A DNA stretch of 64,000 nt from Hungateiclostridiaceae bacterium UBA1305 (GTDB taxonomy: Bacteria; Bacillota; Clostridia; Acetivibrionales; DTU013), in NCBI GenBank assembly GCA_002307275.1, contig DBTX01000021.1, positions 1-64,000 of the forward strand, read 5' to 3'. Made by a program: the position numbers and the translations under genes. Below, in pieces: positions 31,040-40,308 of this stretch (the first letter of the stretch is position 1; each line of letters starts with the position of its first letter). The notes beneath the pieces are model-generated. The model was not told where the DNA came from. It made no database searches and was given only the letters and a program-made list of their open reading frames with translations.

Positions 31040-31990
31040 ATGAGAATAAGCGGCGTTACATATGCAGTCAGGAGAACCCATACAGCACGTAATATTATAT
31101 TAACCATCATTGTTCTGTTGCTTCTCTCAATTTTAGCAGTCATCATACTGTCGGGATACATGAGCTGGACACTGCTGCACCCTGAAAAAAAGCCAATAGA
31201 TACGTTTTCATCAAATATTGTTCCTGAATACAGAAATATCAGCTTCAAAAGCACCGATACGTCCATCATCCTAAAGGGCTGGCTTTTCCAGGCAAAGAAC
31301 AGCGACAAGGCAGTAATCCTTGTACATTCATATGGCAATAACAGACTGCAGTTCGGCATTAAAACAGTTGATATGATAAAGTCATTTCTGAATAAAGGAT
31401 ACAGCGTATTCACCTTCGACCTGAGGAACTCAGGAGAATCCGGCGGGAAGGACACTACCTTCGGCTTAAATGAAAAAGAAGATGTAATAGCCGCGATAAA
31501 ATATGTGAAATCCCAGGGATCCAGCCACATCACTCTGCTGGGATTTTCGATCGGTGCTTCGGCCAGTTTGCTTGCCGCAGAAAATGATTCAGTGGATGCT
31601 GTCATCGCTGACAGCCCTTATGCCGATCTTAAGACCTATCTGTCTCACGGCCTGAATAACTGGACACATTTGCCTTCAATTGGTTTCAACTACACAGTTG
31701 AGAAGTCACTGGAACTTGCAGGCGACCTTGATATGAAAAACGCAAGCCCTGTCAATACGCTGACTGCGGAAAACCCGCCGTATCTGATGCTGATACATGG
31801 CCGCGGAGATAAATTGATACCGATCGAAAACAGTATTGAGTTAAATCAGAAATATTCGGCCCTGAACTCCAAAGGTTCTGAATTCTGGACGACTGACGAT
31901 GACGGTGATGCTGCAAGCTATATAAAAGATCCGGATGAGTATATGAGCAGGGTCTTCTCTTTCCTTGAAAGGGTGTACCCTCAGGAATGA
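31040..31990 (+). CDS. Membrane-anchored alpha/beta hydrolase-like protein, catalytic His apparently missing
   Basis: 316 residues from the ATG at 31040 (GTGGAGGATTGGAAT before it; an upstream frame of 11 codons is not needed). A membrane helix (IILTIIVLLLLSILAVIIL) is followed by a hydrolase domain: HSYGNNR, FDLRNSGESGG, the nucleophile elbow GFSIGAS with Ser170, and an acid loop HGRGDKLIP with Asp257. In similar proteins the catalytic His precedes a SYxxxPxEY segment; here that position is Asp290 (DDGDAASYIKDPDEY). It may be inactive or use another residue. It is divergent from the PflX-like gene. Substrate unknown. Confidence 0.8.
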   Translation: MRISGVTYAVRRTHTARNIILTIIVLLLLSILAVIILSGYMSWTLLHPEKKPIDTFSSNIVPEYRNISFKSTDTSIILKGWLFQAKNSDKAVILVHSYGNNRLQFGIKTVDMIKSFLNKGYSVFTFDLRNSGESGGKDTTFGLNEKEDVIAAIKYVKSQGSSHITLLGFSIGASASLLAAENDSVDAVIADSPYADLKTYLSHGLNNWTHLPSIGFNYTVEKSLELAGDLDMKNASPVNTLTAENPPYLMLIHGRGDKLIPIENSIELNQKYSALNSKGSEFWTTDDDGDAASYIKDPDEYMSRVFSFLERVYPQE

Positions 31991-32243
31991 TTCCATATAG
32001 GATGCACTTCTGCAATATCCGTAACTCTATCTGTTTTACTTTTCCATTGCAAAGTGTAAATAAATAGTGCTAATTTATTATATCTCCGTAACTCATTTTA
32101 CGATATAATTCAATTGGAATATTATTGTACTATTAAGTTTCTTTTGTTACTATATTTCGAGTATTATATGTTATCATTGGATTTTTGGAGATATTACACA
32201 GTTTATATGGTAGTAGCAGTTTATAGAAGGAAGGTTGATTTTG

Positions 32244-33134
32244 ATGTCACGTGGCTATAGTATAAACAATTTATACGGTGTGAATGGCATCTATGGCATA
32301 AACAACATATATGGCGTTAACAGTTACAATAATTACATCAGCAGTTTGACCAGTAACAAAACTACTTCAACCTCCAGTCAATCCAATACATCCTTGTTGA
32401 ATTCCCTTTATTCAAAATACTTAAACAATACTGCATCTGCATTGAGCAGCAAGACCGTTACATCAACCGACAGTGATACGGTAACCGCAACAGCCCAGCA
32501 GAATGCAACCATAGGATCATACTCCGTCAAAGTTTCAAATCTTGCGACCGCCCAGACAAATACAGGTACGTCCCTATCCGCCAATAATCCCTCAGTGATT
32601 GGAACCGGTCTGGACATCCTGAGGATAAACAGCGGAACAGCCAGCAGAAATATCTCGCTTGTGATCAACGATACGGACACAAACAAAACTGCCCTTACCA
32701 AGCTCGCTTCCGCCATAAACAAATCAGGTCTGGGTATAACCGCAAGCGTTACAACCGATTCAGCCAATAAAGCCTCACTGACACTGGAATCTGCTAAGAC
32801 CGGTACAAGGAACGCCTTTTCAATTTCCGACCTGCAAGGTAATGCTGTATCCGCAACAGGCATCGGAACGGCGGATACCAAGGCACAGAACGCGACCTAT
32901 TCCGTAAATGGTCATCAATATACTTCATCAGGTAATACTGTAAGCCTGGATAGCGGCAAAGTACAGGCAACGTTGAAGGAAGTCGGCGATACGGCAGTGA
33001 AACTGAGCGTCACCCCGGATACTTCAACAAGTTCAACCAATACGTATTATTCCTATATCAACAATCTGTTGTCTGCCGGAAACTACTACAATTCAAGCCT
33101 TAACAGCGGAAGCCTGCTGGATATGTTCCTGTAA
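32244..33134 (+). CDS. Short FliD-like (hook-associated protein 2-like) protein
   Basis: 296 residues from the ATG at 32244 (GAAGGAAGGTTGATTTTG before it). The N-terminal 20 residues repeat a YGVN/YGIN motif (LYGVNGIYGINNIYGVNSY). Residues about 85-215 resemble the FliD N-terminal region (QQNATIGSYSVKVSNLATAQT, then ALTKLASAINKSGLGITASV). It lacks the coiled C-terminal part of true FliD, which is encoded at 34190-36112. It stands alone on the plus strand with its own terminator. Possibly a cap-like or surface-exposed protein secreted by the flagellar system, or a relic of a duplication. TACGATATA in its upstream region (from 32099) also occurs before flagellin. Confidence 0.7.
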   Translation: MSRGYSINNLYGVNGIYGINNIYGVNSYNNYISSLTSNKTTSTSSQSNTSLLNSLYSKYLNNTASALSSKTVTSTDSDTVTATAQQNATIGSYSVKVSNLATAQTNTGTSLSANNPSVIGTGLDILRINSGTASRNISLVINDTDTNKTALTKLASAINKSGLGITASVTTDSANKASLTLESAKTGTRNAFSISDLQGNAVSATGIGTADTKAQNATYSVNGHQYTSSGNTVSLDSGKVQATLKEVGDTAVKLSVTPDTSTSSTNTYYSYINNLLSAGNYYNSSLNSGSLLDMFL

Positions 33135-33149
33135 GATCATCAACAAATC

Positions 33150-33175
33150 AGGCTGCCATACAGGCAGCCTTTTTA
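33150..33175 (+). terminator. Terminator of the FliD-like gene
   Basis: AGGCTGCC (33150-33157) pairs with GGCAGCCT (33163-33170), loop ATACA, followed by TTTTT; 16 bp after the stop codon. Confidence 0.85.
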
Positions 33176-33218
33176 TATATTAAGATTCTTACTTATTTCC
33201 TTATCGGAATTTATTTTC

Positions 33219-33719
33219 CTATTTTTTCTTATCCACAAAATAGGATGGCGGATTTATCGGTCCAACCTTATATGCTTTAACCATCTTTTTGCCTTGATTC
33301 AGCTTTTTGACTTCACAGCTAAACTTACTTAGAAGACTTTTGCTTTTTTCACTGTTTACCTTTTCGATTTCGCTGATCACACCGATTGTTTCCATAATTT
33401 CAGCAGTCAGGTTTTTCAGAAGTTTTGCATCTTCCGAAGCAGTACCTTCGAGCTTTGAAACATCCAACTGATCCAGCTTTGATATTCCTGCCATTTTCTT
33501 AAGCTTTTGGAAACAGGTTACGAACTCTTCATCATCTTTTTTAAGTGAATCAATCCACAGTTGCTTTTCAGCAATAAGCCTGTTCAGTCCGTCCAATCCG
33601 TTCTCAGTAATTGTCTCCGTCTGCTCCCTAGTCAAGGTAAGAATCTTCTGAAGCAGAACCATCTTTTTCTGCTGCAATTCATTTAGTCGGCCAAGGTATT
33701 TCCCCAGTGTCATGTCCAT
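33219..33719 (-). CDS. FliT/FlgN-like flagellar export chaperone
   Basis: 166 residues, almost all alpha-helical with Lys, Leu and Glu rich heptads (YLGRLNELQQKKMVLLQKILTL). Such small coiled-coil proteins after fliS usually act as chaperones for late flagellar substrates. It ends in a basic tail (FVDKKK). The ATG at 33719 has GGAGT before it and lies 44 bp past fliS. Family assignment by eye is weak, since FlgN/FliT-type proteins diverge; FlgN itself is encoded at 45947-46447. Confidence 0.65.
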   Translation of the reverse strand: MDMTLGKYLGRLNELQQKKMVLLQKILTLTREQTETITENGLDGLNRLIAEKQLWIDSLKKDDEEFVTCFQKLKKMAGISKLDQLDVSKLEGTASEDAKLLKNLTAEIMETIGVISEIEKVNSEKSKSLLSKFSCEVKKLNQGKKMVKAYKVGPINPPSYFVDKKK

Positions 33720-33763
33720 TTTTTACTCCTGTGCCAATTTAGCCTGCTGTGGCTTCTGCGGGG

Positions 33764-34150
33764 TCACTTCTGCGGTGCTGCTTTGGCCAGTTTCATTGCC
33801 TGAGCCCAAGTATCACGCAGTTCCTTCGACATACCCAGTATTTCATCCAGGATAATCTTATCCTTTTTCACATTGGCTTCTACCAAACGTCTGTGCATAT
33901 ACTCGTAAAGCATATCCAGATTCTGTGCCACTTCATATTCCATAATCAGAGTCATCCTGAAATATACCACAATATCCTGTGCACGTATGATGGCATTACT
34001 CGTACCCTCTATATCTTTTCCCTCAAGAGCTCCCTGTGCACGCATAATAAATTTTATCAGACCATTATAAAGCATTAATGTCAGTTCTTCCGGCGTAGCA
34101 GTGTAGACTGAACTTTGTTTGTATTGGTTATATGCTTTATTCAGTGCCAT
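33764..34150 (-). CDS. fliS: Flagellin chaperone FliS
   Basis: 128 residues beginning MALNKAYNQYKQSSVYTATP. The family motif TPEELTLMLYNGLIKFI and the helical remainder (YFRMTLIMEYEVAQNLDMLYEYMHRRL) are clear. It holds flagellin unfolded in the cytosol until export, and in CsrA/FliW systems influences free FliW. GGAGGAATGAACT precedes the ATG. It follows fliD by 39 bp. Confidence 0.93.
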   Translation of the reverse strand: MALNKAYNQYKQSSVYTATPEELTLMLYNGLIKFIMRAQGALEGKDIEGTSNAIIRAQDIVVYFRMTLIMEYEVAQNLDMLYEYMHRRLVEANVKKDKIILDEILGMSKELRDTWAQAMKLAKAAPQK

Positions 34151-34189
34151 AGTTCATTCCTCCAATAGTTTTGTCATTTCAAGCTTATA

Positions 34190-36112
34190 TTATGAACTGC
34201 TTAATAACGAAGTAATATAACTGCTCTGATTACTCATCTGGTAAATATAGGTTTCCAGGGCTGTATATTTACTATAATAGTAATCTTCCTTGTCCGACAA
34301 TTTATCCTCAAGTTCATCAATATCTTCATCATACTGGTCTATTTGATCATACAGCGTACTGGTATATTGTGTAGTATCACCTACCATACCTGCCTTCAGA
34401 AGAAGCGTTCCTTTACCATTCGTTGTCCGGATCGCATCGTTCAATACATCCGACAATCTGTTTGCCAGACCTTCCGTTTTATATCTTCCATTTCGAAGTG
34501 TCGAGGTTGTAGCTGTAGTATAGCTTGTGTCGGCCTCCTGGGTAAACAAGTCCGCTACGGCGTCCGGGTCGCTCTCTATGGCCTCTTTCAGCGCGTCCTC
34601 GTCTATTTCCAGCTTTCCTTTATCGGAGTAATCCCCTGTCGTTATGCCAATATCGGCAAGGCCTGTTGAAAGACCGCTGACGCTGTCATATAATGCTGTT
34701 CTCATATCAGACAGGATCCCCTGCAATAAGGAGTCATTTTGAAGCAGTCCGGTCTTTGCCTGCTCTTCCCAATCAGCGATCTCATCATCGCTCATTTCTT
34801 CTTTTTGGGCATCTGTAAGCGGTTGGTAGTCCCGGTCATATTCTTCACTGATTTTCGTATTCATTGTGTCAATCAGGTCATTGTATGCATCAACGAATGC
34901 AGTAATATTTTCATAGACTGCGTCCGTGTCCACAGAGAGGGTTACGGTCTCACTATCAGTACTCGGGTCCGAATGTGCTTTAATTAGTGTATAACTCGTA
35001 CCATCCAGTGTAATGGTATTAGTGCTTCTTGTAACAAGCACGTCATCTATCTTTGCAGAAGCATCGGTTCCAGCTGTCGTCGTAGCATTACCGGTATTAA
35101 TTCCGGATACGCTTTCCGAGCCAAAGAAATTACCTCCTTGTGTCGTACCAATAACGATATTCTCACCAGATCCAGTGTCATCCGAGGTAATAACGAATTT
35201 ATCAGAAGTCTCATCATATTTCATAGTCACATTCGCAGTAGAGTCCGAATTAATGGTACTCATCATTTTTGACAACGTAGTTGAACTGCTGAAGGTAAAC
35301 TGCTTTGAGTTAATTGTAAAGACAAGGTTACCTGAGTCGTTAAAGGTAAGATCCTTTGCAAAGCTTGATGCGATCTTGCTCAAAGTACTGCTGGTATCCA
35401 GCCTGTTGGAAGCGCCGTTGTCAAAGCCGAGCGAAGCAAGTCCGTCACTCGTCGAACCACTGGCCAGTGTAATTTTCCCTGCGCCACCAGCCGTGTCAAA
35501 AGTCAACTTCGAATCGGAAAAACCGACCGTTACCTTACCGGATCCGAATGCATTATCCACCAATGCCTGAATCTTGGTTTCAAATGTACTTGTATCCGAA
35601 CTGTAATCTCCCAGGGTTATTTCTTTTGTCACCCCATCCAGGGTCATTTTAAACGTTTTTCCGTCCAAATCGTAATCACTGATTGCATCACCGATAAGAT
35701 CATCGGTAACTCCGGAAGAACTGGCAGCTTTACCGGCGGTAGCGATACTGATAACAGATACGGTATGGGATCCGGTTGTTGCATCAGCATTTCCGGAAAT
35801 CGTGACATAGTCACTATCCGTTGAGGTTCCGGTCATCTGCTTGAAGCTGGAACTGGACATCATGTTGCTGGATGATTTGGAGGTATTAAAATAGGTATCC
35901 TTAAAAGTCTTCAGATCGCTGATAACATCCCGGTAGGCGTCCTGCTTCCATTCCGCAAGCTGTTTCTTTTGCTTTACCTTATTCAACGGCGCCGATTCCG
36001 TTGTCATAAGCGATTCAACAATACTATCCACATCAAGACCGCTTCCGCTCAATCCGAACATACGCGACGTTGAACTATAAGAACCGGTACTGCTCGTTGA
36101 AGAAGTCGACAT
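34190..36112 (-). CDS. fliD: Flagellar filament cap protein FliD (HAP2)
   Basis: About 640 residues from the ATG at 36112 (AAGAAGGTGAATGTC before it). The N-terminus has GLSGSGLDVDSIVESLMTTESAPLNKVKQKKQLAEWKQDAYRDV-type signatures (GLDVDSIVESLM; WKQDAYR). The C-terminal part has AYNDLIDTM, DMRTALY, and a coiled end (LEDKLSDKEDYYYSKYTALE). The middle is a variable Ser/Thr-rich region. It caps the growing filament. The gene starts 5 bp after flaG. Confidence 0.93.
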   Translation of the reverse strand: MSTSSTSSTGSYSSTSRMFGLSGSGLDVDSIVESLMTTESAPLNKVKQKKQLAEWKQDAYRDVISDLKTFKDTYFNTSKSSSNMMSSSSFKQMTGTSTDSDYVTISGNADATTGSHTVSVISIATAGKAASSSGVTDDLIGDAISDYDLDGKTFKMTLDGVTKEITLGDYSSDTSTFETKIQALVDNAFGSGKVTVGFSDSKLTFDTAGGAGKITLASGSTSDGLASLGFDNGASNRLDTSSTLSKIASSFAKDLTFNDSGNLVFTINSKQFTFSSSTTLSKMMSTINSDSTANVTMKYDETSDKFVITSDDTGSGENIVIGTTQGGNFFGSESVSGINTGNATTTAGTDASAKIDDVLVTRSTNTITLDGTSYTLIKAHSDPSTDSETVTLSVDTDAVYENITAFVDAYNDLIDTMNTKISEEYDRDYQPLTDAQKEEMSDDEIADWEEQAKTGLLQNDSLLQGILSDMRTALYDSVSGLSTGLADIGITTGDYSDKGKLEIDEDALKEAIESDPDAVADLFTQEADTSYTTATTSTLRNGRYKTEGLANRLSDVLNDAIRTTNGKGTLLLKAGMVGDTTQYTSTLYDQIDQYDEDIDELEDKLSDKEDYYYSKYTALETYIYQMSNQSSYITSLLSSS

Positions 36113-36117
36113 GACAT

Positions 36118-36513
36118 TCACCTTCTTTCATCTACAAAAAGGCCGGCCATTTCACACATTTTGGCGACCATATCCAAAATTTTTTCCGGCGGAATTTCCC
36201 GGATGACCTTGTTTGTATTTGTATCAATCACTTTAATCATAATTGCTTTTGTTTTTTCATGGATGGAATACTCAAACCTTTTGTTTGATACGGAAATAGC
36301 ATCATTCGCCTTTTCAATCGTCTTTATAACAGTCTGTTCCGATATAGGGAGATCAAGCTTTTCTGTATCGGTTAACCGTTCTATATTGCCAAGATCCATT
36401 CCATCTTTTGAATTTACGGCAATATCCGTGTTTGTCGCAGTACTGGCCGAAGCTGTTTCCATATTCGCCTTGAACGAGCTTACTGTCTGGGCGGTAATGC
36501 CTTCAATCTTCAT
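36118..36513 (-). CDS. flaG: FlaG-family flagellar protein
   Basis: 131 residues from the ATG at 36513 (GGGAGGTGTTTGGT before it). The C-terminal FlaG domain is clear (RFEYSIHEKTKAIMIKVID, then KVIREIPPEKILDMVAKM). FlaG affects filament length in some species. It lies between flagellin and fliD, the usual place. Confidence 0.88.
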   Translation of the reverse strand: MKIEGITAQTVSSFKANMETASASTATNTDIAVNSKDGMDLGNIERLTDTEKLDLPISEQTVIKTIEKANDAISVSNKRFEYSIHEKTKAIMIKVIDTNTNKVIREIPPEKILDMVAKMCEMAGLFVDERR

Positions 36514-36618
36514 ACCAAACACCTCCCAACCATGAAACTATTTATATTATCGGAAATCAGTCAGAAAAAGCTAAGCACTAATTTCATATAGTCGTATTCA
36601 TTGTGTAATAGTTTGTGA

Positions 36619-36650
36619 AATAAAGGGTCAGGGAATGATCCCCTGACCCC
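36619..36650 (-). terminator. Flagellin terminator
   Basis: GGGTCAGGG (36625-36633) and CCCTGACCC (36641-36649) form a 9-bp perfect stem; on the minus strand it is followed by TTTATTTC. It separates flagellin from flaG. Confidence 0.8.
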
Positions 36651-36668
36651 TCATGAAAAGCGATTATA

Positions 36669-37910
36669 TTACTGGAGCAGGGACAGAACACTCTGTGGCT
36701 GCTGATTGGCCTGAGCCAGCATTGAAGTGGCTGCCTGGGTAAGGATATTGTTCTTGGTATATTCGGTCATTTCTTTTGCCATATCAACATCACGGATGTT
36801 GGATTCGGCTGATGTCAAGTTTTCACTGGATGTACCCAGATTGTTGATTGTATGTTCGAGCCTGTTCTGGATAGCACCTAGTGCGGAACGCTGTGCAGAA
36901 ACCTTCTGGGTTGCCGTATCAATGGCATTGATTGCAACCTGGGAAGCTGTTGCCGTTGTGATATCGAGTTCTGCAACGCCCAGTGCAGAGGCTCCCATGT
37001 CAAGGATGGAAACCTGCATTGTCTGGTTTGAATTGGCTCCAATTTGCAGAATTGCTGTTCCGTCGGACTGTACGTTCGCTGCTGCCGTTGTTTCTTCAAA
37101 AGTATTCAGGGCGTTTGTCGCATCTGTTTTTGTAGTACCCGTGGAATCCTTTACCGTAACGGTCAAACCGTTAATTGCATTTGCGAGACCCTCGTCGGCG
37201 GCCGTAACAGTAATTGCGCCAGCAGTAGTTGCAGCAATAGTCAAATGGGCATCCGCAGTGGCACCTGTCATATTCGCAACTGTCGACGCTGAAGTAACTG
37301 TATAGGTGTCGGTCGTGACTACTCCGTTCATTTCATAGGAAACGTCAATCGTATCACCCGCCGCTATGCCAAGACTATTGCCGTCGCTGTCGGTAAGATC
37401 CGTTAATAAGCTGCCTGTATCCGCAACATCTGTACCTTCTTTCAAAACTGCACTGGTGTTAACATTTGCAATAGACACAGAAGCTTTACCCATTGAACCA
37501 TCCAGCAAATTCTTGGTATTGTATTGCGTTGTTGTGGATATACGATCTATTTCGGCAGTGAGCTGATCCATTTCATCCTGTATGTTGTCTCTGTCTTCGT
37601 CAGTATTGGTATCGGAAGACGACTGAACAGCCAGTTCCCTCATTCTCTGAAGAATCGAAGTGGTCTCATTTAATGCGCCTTCAGCGGTCTGTACAAGGGA
37701 AATGCCGTCTTCAGAATTGCTTGACGCCTGATCAAGGCCTCTGATCTGACCTCTCATTTTTTCACTGATGGCCAGTCCTGCCGCATCATCAGCCGCACTG
37801 TTGATACGGAGACCGGATGACAATTTCTCAAGGGATTTCGATGTGGCATTGGTATTATTGGTCAACTGACGATACGTGTTTAAAGATGCGATATTGTGAT
37901 TAATCTTCAT
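36669..37910 (-). CDS. hag: Flagellin
   Basis: 413 residues from the ATG at 37910 (GGAGGTAATCTT before it). The conserved D0/D1 ends are present: MKINHNIASLNTYRQL with SSGLRINSAADDAAGLAIS at the N-terminus, and SALGAIQNRLEHTINNL with ESNIRDVDMAKEMTEYTKNNILTQA and a C-terminal VLSLLQ. The central region (about residues 170-310) is Thr/Ala/Val-rich and likely surface-exposed, where O-glycans would attach. It is controlled by a sigma-D-like promoter and by CsrA sites in its leader. Confidence 0.95.
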   Translation of the reverse strand: MKINHNIASLNTYRQLTNNTNATSKSLEKLSSGLRINSAADDAAGLAISEKMRGQIRGLDQASSNSEDGISLVQTAEGALNETTSILQRMRELAVQSSSDTNTDEDRDNIQDEMDQLTAEIDRISTTTQYNTKNLLDGSMGKASVSIANVNTSAVLKEGTDVADTGSLLTDLTDSDGNSLGIAAGDTIDVSYEMNGVVTTDTYTVTSASTVANMTGATADAHLTIAATTAGAITVTAADEGLANAINGLTVTVKDSTGTTKTDATNALNTFEETTAAANVQSDGTAILQIGANSNQTMQVSILDMGASALGVAELDITTATASQVAINAIDTATQKVSAQRSALGAIQNRLEHTINNLGTSSENLTSAESNIRDVDMAKEMTEYTKNNILTQAATSMLAQANQQPQSVLSLLQ

Positions 37911-37956
37911 AAGATTACCTCCATGTTTTTTGATAGGGCATCCATGCCCCTCCATT
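37911..37956 (-). promoter_or_regulatory. CsrA-binding sites in the flagellin leader
   Basis: On the minus strand GGGCA-TGGA-TGCCC (37949-37936) presents a GGA in a 4-nt hairpin loop, the preferred CsrA site. About 20 nt later a second GGA overlaps the ribosome site (AACATGGAGGTAATCTT, 37926-37910). The spacing mirrors the hag leader controlled by CsrA-FliW in Bacillus subtilis. A third GGA (ATGGAGGGG) lies just upstream of the hairpin. Confidence 0.75.
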
Positions 37957-38024
37957 TTTTTGAGATAAAGAAAGCATTCCACGCATCCGGCCGGTTTACA
38001 GAAACACTTTTTTAACTCTCATTA

Positions 38025-38053
38025 TATATATCGTAGTTTTTTTTATTTACTTA
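38025..38053 (-). promoter_or_regulatory. Predicted sigma-D promoter of flagellin
   Basis: On the minus strand TTAA, a 15-nt spacer (mostly A) and TACGATAT partly match the sigma-28 consensus TAAA-N15-GCCGATAA. Transcripts would have a leader of about 110 nt holding the CsrA sites. Confidence 0.5.
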
Positions 38054-38148
38054 ACAGAAAAATAAAAAATATTTTCCCGGATGTCCTCTAATCACTGGTT
38101 AACCTGGGCAGAATATTCAAAATATGTTCCTGCTGCAGAAGAGACTAT

Positions 38149-40035
38149 CTACTCTGCATTTTCTCCCGGTTGTTTATCCGGCGGCAATTGCCGGATATAT
38201 TCAAGATACGCTTCCAGCGCTATGTCTGAGCAGCCCTGTTTCCCTGCAAGTTCAAAAAGCCCATATGCCTCGGACAGGTATCCGAGCCGGTATTTATAAT
38301 ATCCGCGCAAAAAATATGTTCCGGCGTTTTCAGGAGCATATTCAGTGCATAATAAAGCTCCCTGATAACAGCTAAACTTTTCAAGTATTAAAGCCACTTT
38401 AATCATAAATATATCCTGGGTATTTTCGGCAAGCCCCGAGATTATTTTAAATGCAAATAATTCCTGCCGCATTCTATAAATTTCACAGATCACAACGGCA
38501 ATTTTATTTATGTCACATTTGTCAGGATCCGTCTCCCTGATAATGCCAAGTGCAAAAGCATATTCCGGCTCCACTGTTTTTGACAGCTTGTCAACATACT
38601 CCCGGTTATCCGCGAGAACAGCACAAATCAATGCTTTAACACGGGAGAGTTTATCGATTTTTAAGCATTCATCCATTGCCAGTAATTTTGCAGCCGTATC
38701 AAATTGGGCGTCACCCGCTTTTAAAAAGCCTGCGATATAATATAGGAACTGTTCGTCAGGGTAATTCCTTTTGTAAGCCGCAAAGCATTTCAGCAGCTGC
38801 GGGCTCATATAATACAGCGCTAATCCCGTCATTACCGTTTTATGCCTGGCTTTGCCGGAGTTTTTATAAAGTGACTCTATAAATCCGGTCTTTTCGCTTT
38901 CAGGTAAATTTTTTGTAAGATTAAGAAGGAGTAATAATGCATTTATATTGTCGTTCTCTTTGTCAAAAATCTGATAATAGGTTGAAAAAGCATCGGCGGT
39001 ATTTTTCAGCGCCTCATAGCATCCGCCCGTCAATAGAGCTACTCTGGTTGGATTATGTGCGATCTTGCACAATTCTATTCCTTCATAGCTTTTCATAAGA
39101 ACCGCTGTCCTGCAGAACTCCGTAAGCGCGAGTTGAAAAAGTCTATAGTTATAACAAGTCAGACCTCGTAAAAAAACAGCATCGGGATGTCCCGGAAATT
39201 TCTCTTCCATTTTGTCAATCCAGCTCAATATTCTATTGCGGTCCGCATTTGAATGAATCAGACTCTCAATAAGATTTCTATATGGTTTGGATTGCACTCC
39301 GTAAAGATATTCACTGCAAGTGTTTTGAAAATAAAGTTCCGTATATTTGATTGCATTTTCATGATCTTTAAGAGCAAAGTAGCATTCGCCAATATAATAA
39401 AAGTTTATCGTTTTTCGTGATTCATCGATATTTTCCAGACCATTTAACAGCATTCCCAGATTTCTTTCCAGCTTTTCCTCCAGGAATAATTGATTATACC
39501 CGGTATGCACAATTTTTATTTTATCTTTCGGGATCTCAAGAATTTTGAGACCTTCTTTTCGATAGGCTGCTTCATGAATGGGATAACGATAATGAAAACC
39601 TTTCTTTAAAATCCGGAGCGAATAGGACTCTTCAAGAACCGCACCATTTAATCCGTCAGTATTGATCATAGGGCATGCAATCACATTTTTTTTAATTCGT
39701 TCCGCCTCTAGAATTGCTTTTGGGATATTTTCCTGACAGTCTTCGTAAAAAAATTCATCGGCATCCAAAAACAGAATCCAGTCACCGGTCGCTTCTTCCA
39801 GTGCCCGGTTTTTGGCGGCGGAAAAATCATCCTGCCATTCAAAATGAATCACTTTGGCGCCGAATTTTTTTGCAATTTCAACGGTTTTATCCGTTGAGCC
39901 CGTATCAACAACTATGATTTCATTAACAATATTATAATAGCTTTCAATACAGCGTTGAATATTATTTTCCTCATTTTTTGCTATCATACAGGCGGATATT
40001 TTTCTCTTACCGCCATTTCTATATTCAGTGCTCAT
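38149..40035 (-). CDS. GT2 glycosyltransferase with C-terminal TPR-like region
   Basis: 628 residues. The first 230 form a family 2 glycosyltransferase of the type linked to flagellin glycosylation (ISACMIAKNEENNIQRCIESY, IIVVDTGSTDKTVEIAKKFGA, LFLDADEFF with the DxD motif). The rest is a tandem of helical TPR-like repeats (YYIGECYFALKDHENAIKYTELY and later GTYFLRGYYKYRLGYLSEAYGLFELAG). Placed between csrA and flagellin, it is a strong candidate for adding sugar to flagellin. The ribosome site before the ATG is poor, so translation may depend on coupling or be weak. Confidence 0.88.
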   Translation of the reverse strand: MSTEYRNGGKRKISACMIAKNEENNIQRCIESYYNIVNEIIVVDTGSTDKTVEIAKKFGAKVIHFEWQDDFSAAKNRALEEATGDWILFLDADEFFYEDCQENIPKAILEAERIKKNVIACPMINTDGLNGAVLEESYSLRILKKGFHYRYPIHEAAYRKEGLKILEIPKDKIKIVHTGYNQLFLEEKLERNLGMLLNGLENIDESRKTINFYYIGECYFALKDHENAIKYTELYFQNTCSEYLYGVQSKPYRNLIESLIHSNADRNRILSWIDKMEEKFPGHPDAVFLRGLTCYNYRLFQLALTEFCRTAVLMKSYEGIELCKIAHNPTRVALLTGGCYEALKNTADAFSTYYQIFDKENDNINALLLLLNLTKNLPESEKTGFIESLYKNSGKARHKTVMTGLALYYMSPQLLKCFAAYKRNYPDEQFLYYIAGFLKAGDAQFDTAAKLLAMDECLKIDKLSRVKALICAVLADNREYVDKLSKTVEPEYAFALGIIRETDPDKCDINKIAVVICEIYRMRQELFAFKIISGLAENTQDIFMIKVALILEKFSCYQGALLCTEYAPENAGTYFLRGYYKYRLGYLSEAYGLFELAGKQGCSDIALEAYLEYIRQLPPDKQPGENAE

Positions 40036-40068
40036 ATATTTAATTAAAAAACCCTAACATTGTATTCA

Positions 40069-40308
40069 TCACTTCATATTCATTTTAATAATTTCATCCA
40101 GCGATATTTTATCGGTTTCGGGCTTAATTCTGGCTGCTTCTTCATTTTCACGCTGTATCTCCAGGAAAACTTCCTTTCTGTGTATGGATACGCTTCTGGG
40201 AGCATTAATTCCGATACGTACCTGATCCCCCTGGATATCAAGCACAGTGATCTCTATATCATTATTTATGACGATCGTCTGATCCTTTTTCCTTGTCAGT
40301 ACCAGCAT
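40069..40308 (-). CDS. csrA: Carbon storage regulator CsrA
   Basis: 79 residues from MLVLTRKKDQTIVIN at 40308; the frame is open ten codons upstream, but AGGAGG lies nine bases before this ATG. Motifs include IEITVLDIQGDQVRIGI and NAPRSVSIHRKEVF. It binds GGA motifs in mRNA, here most likely in the flagellin leader at 37911-37956, and is held by FliW. It overlaps the end of fliW by 47 bp in a different frame. Confidence 0.95.
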   Translation of the reverse strand: MLVLTRKKDQTIVINNDIEITVLDIQGDQVRIGINAPRSVSIHRKEVFLEIQRENEEAARIKPETDKISLDEIIKMNMK

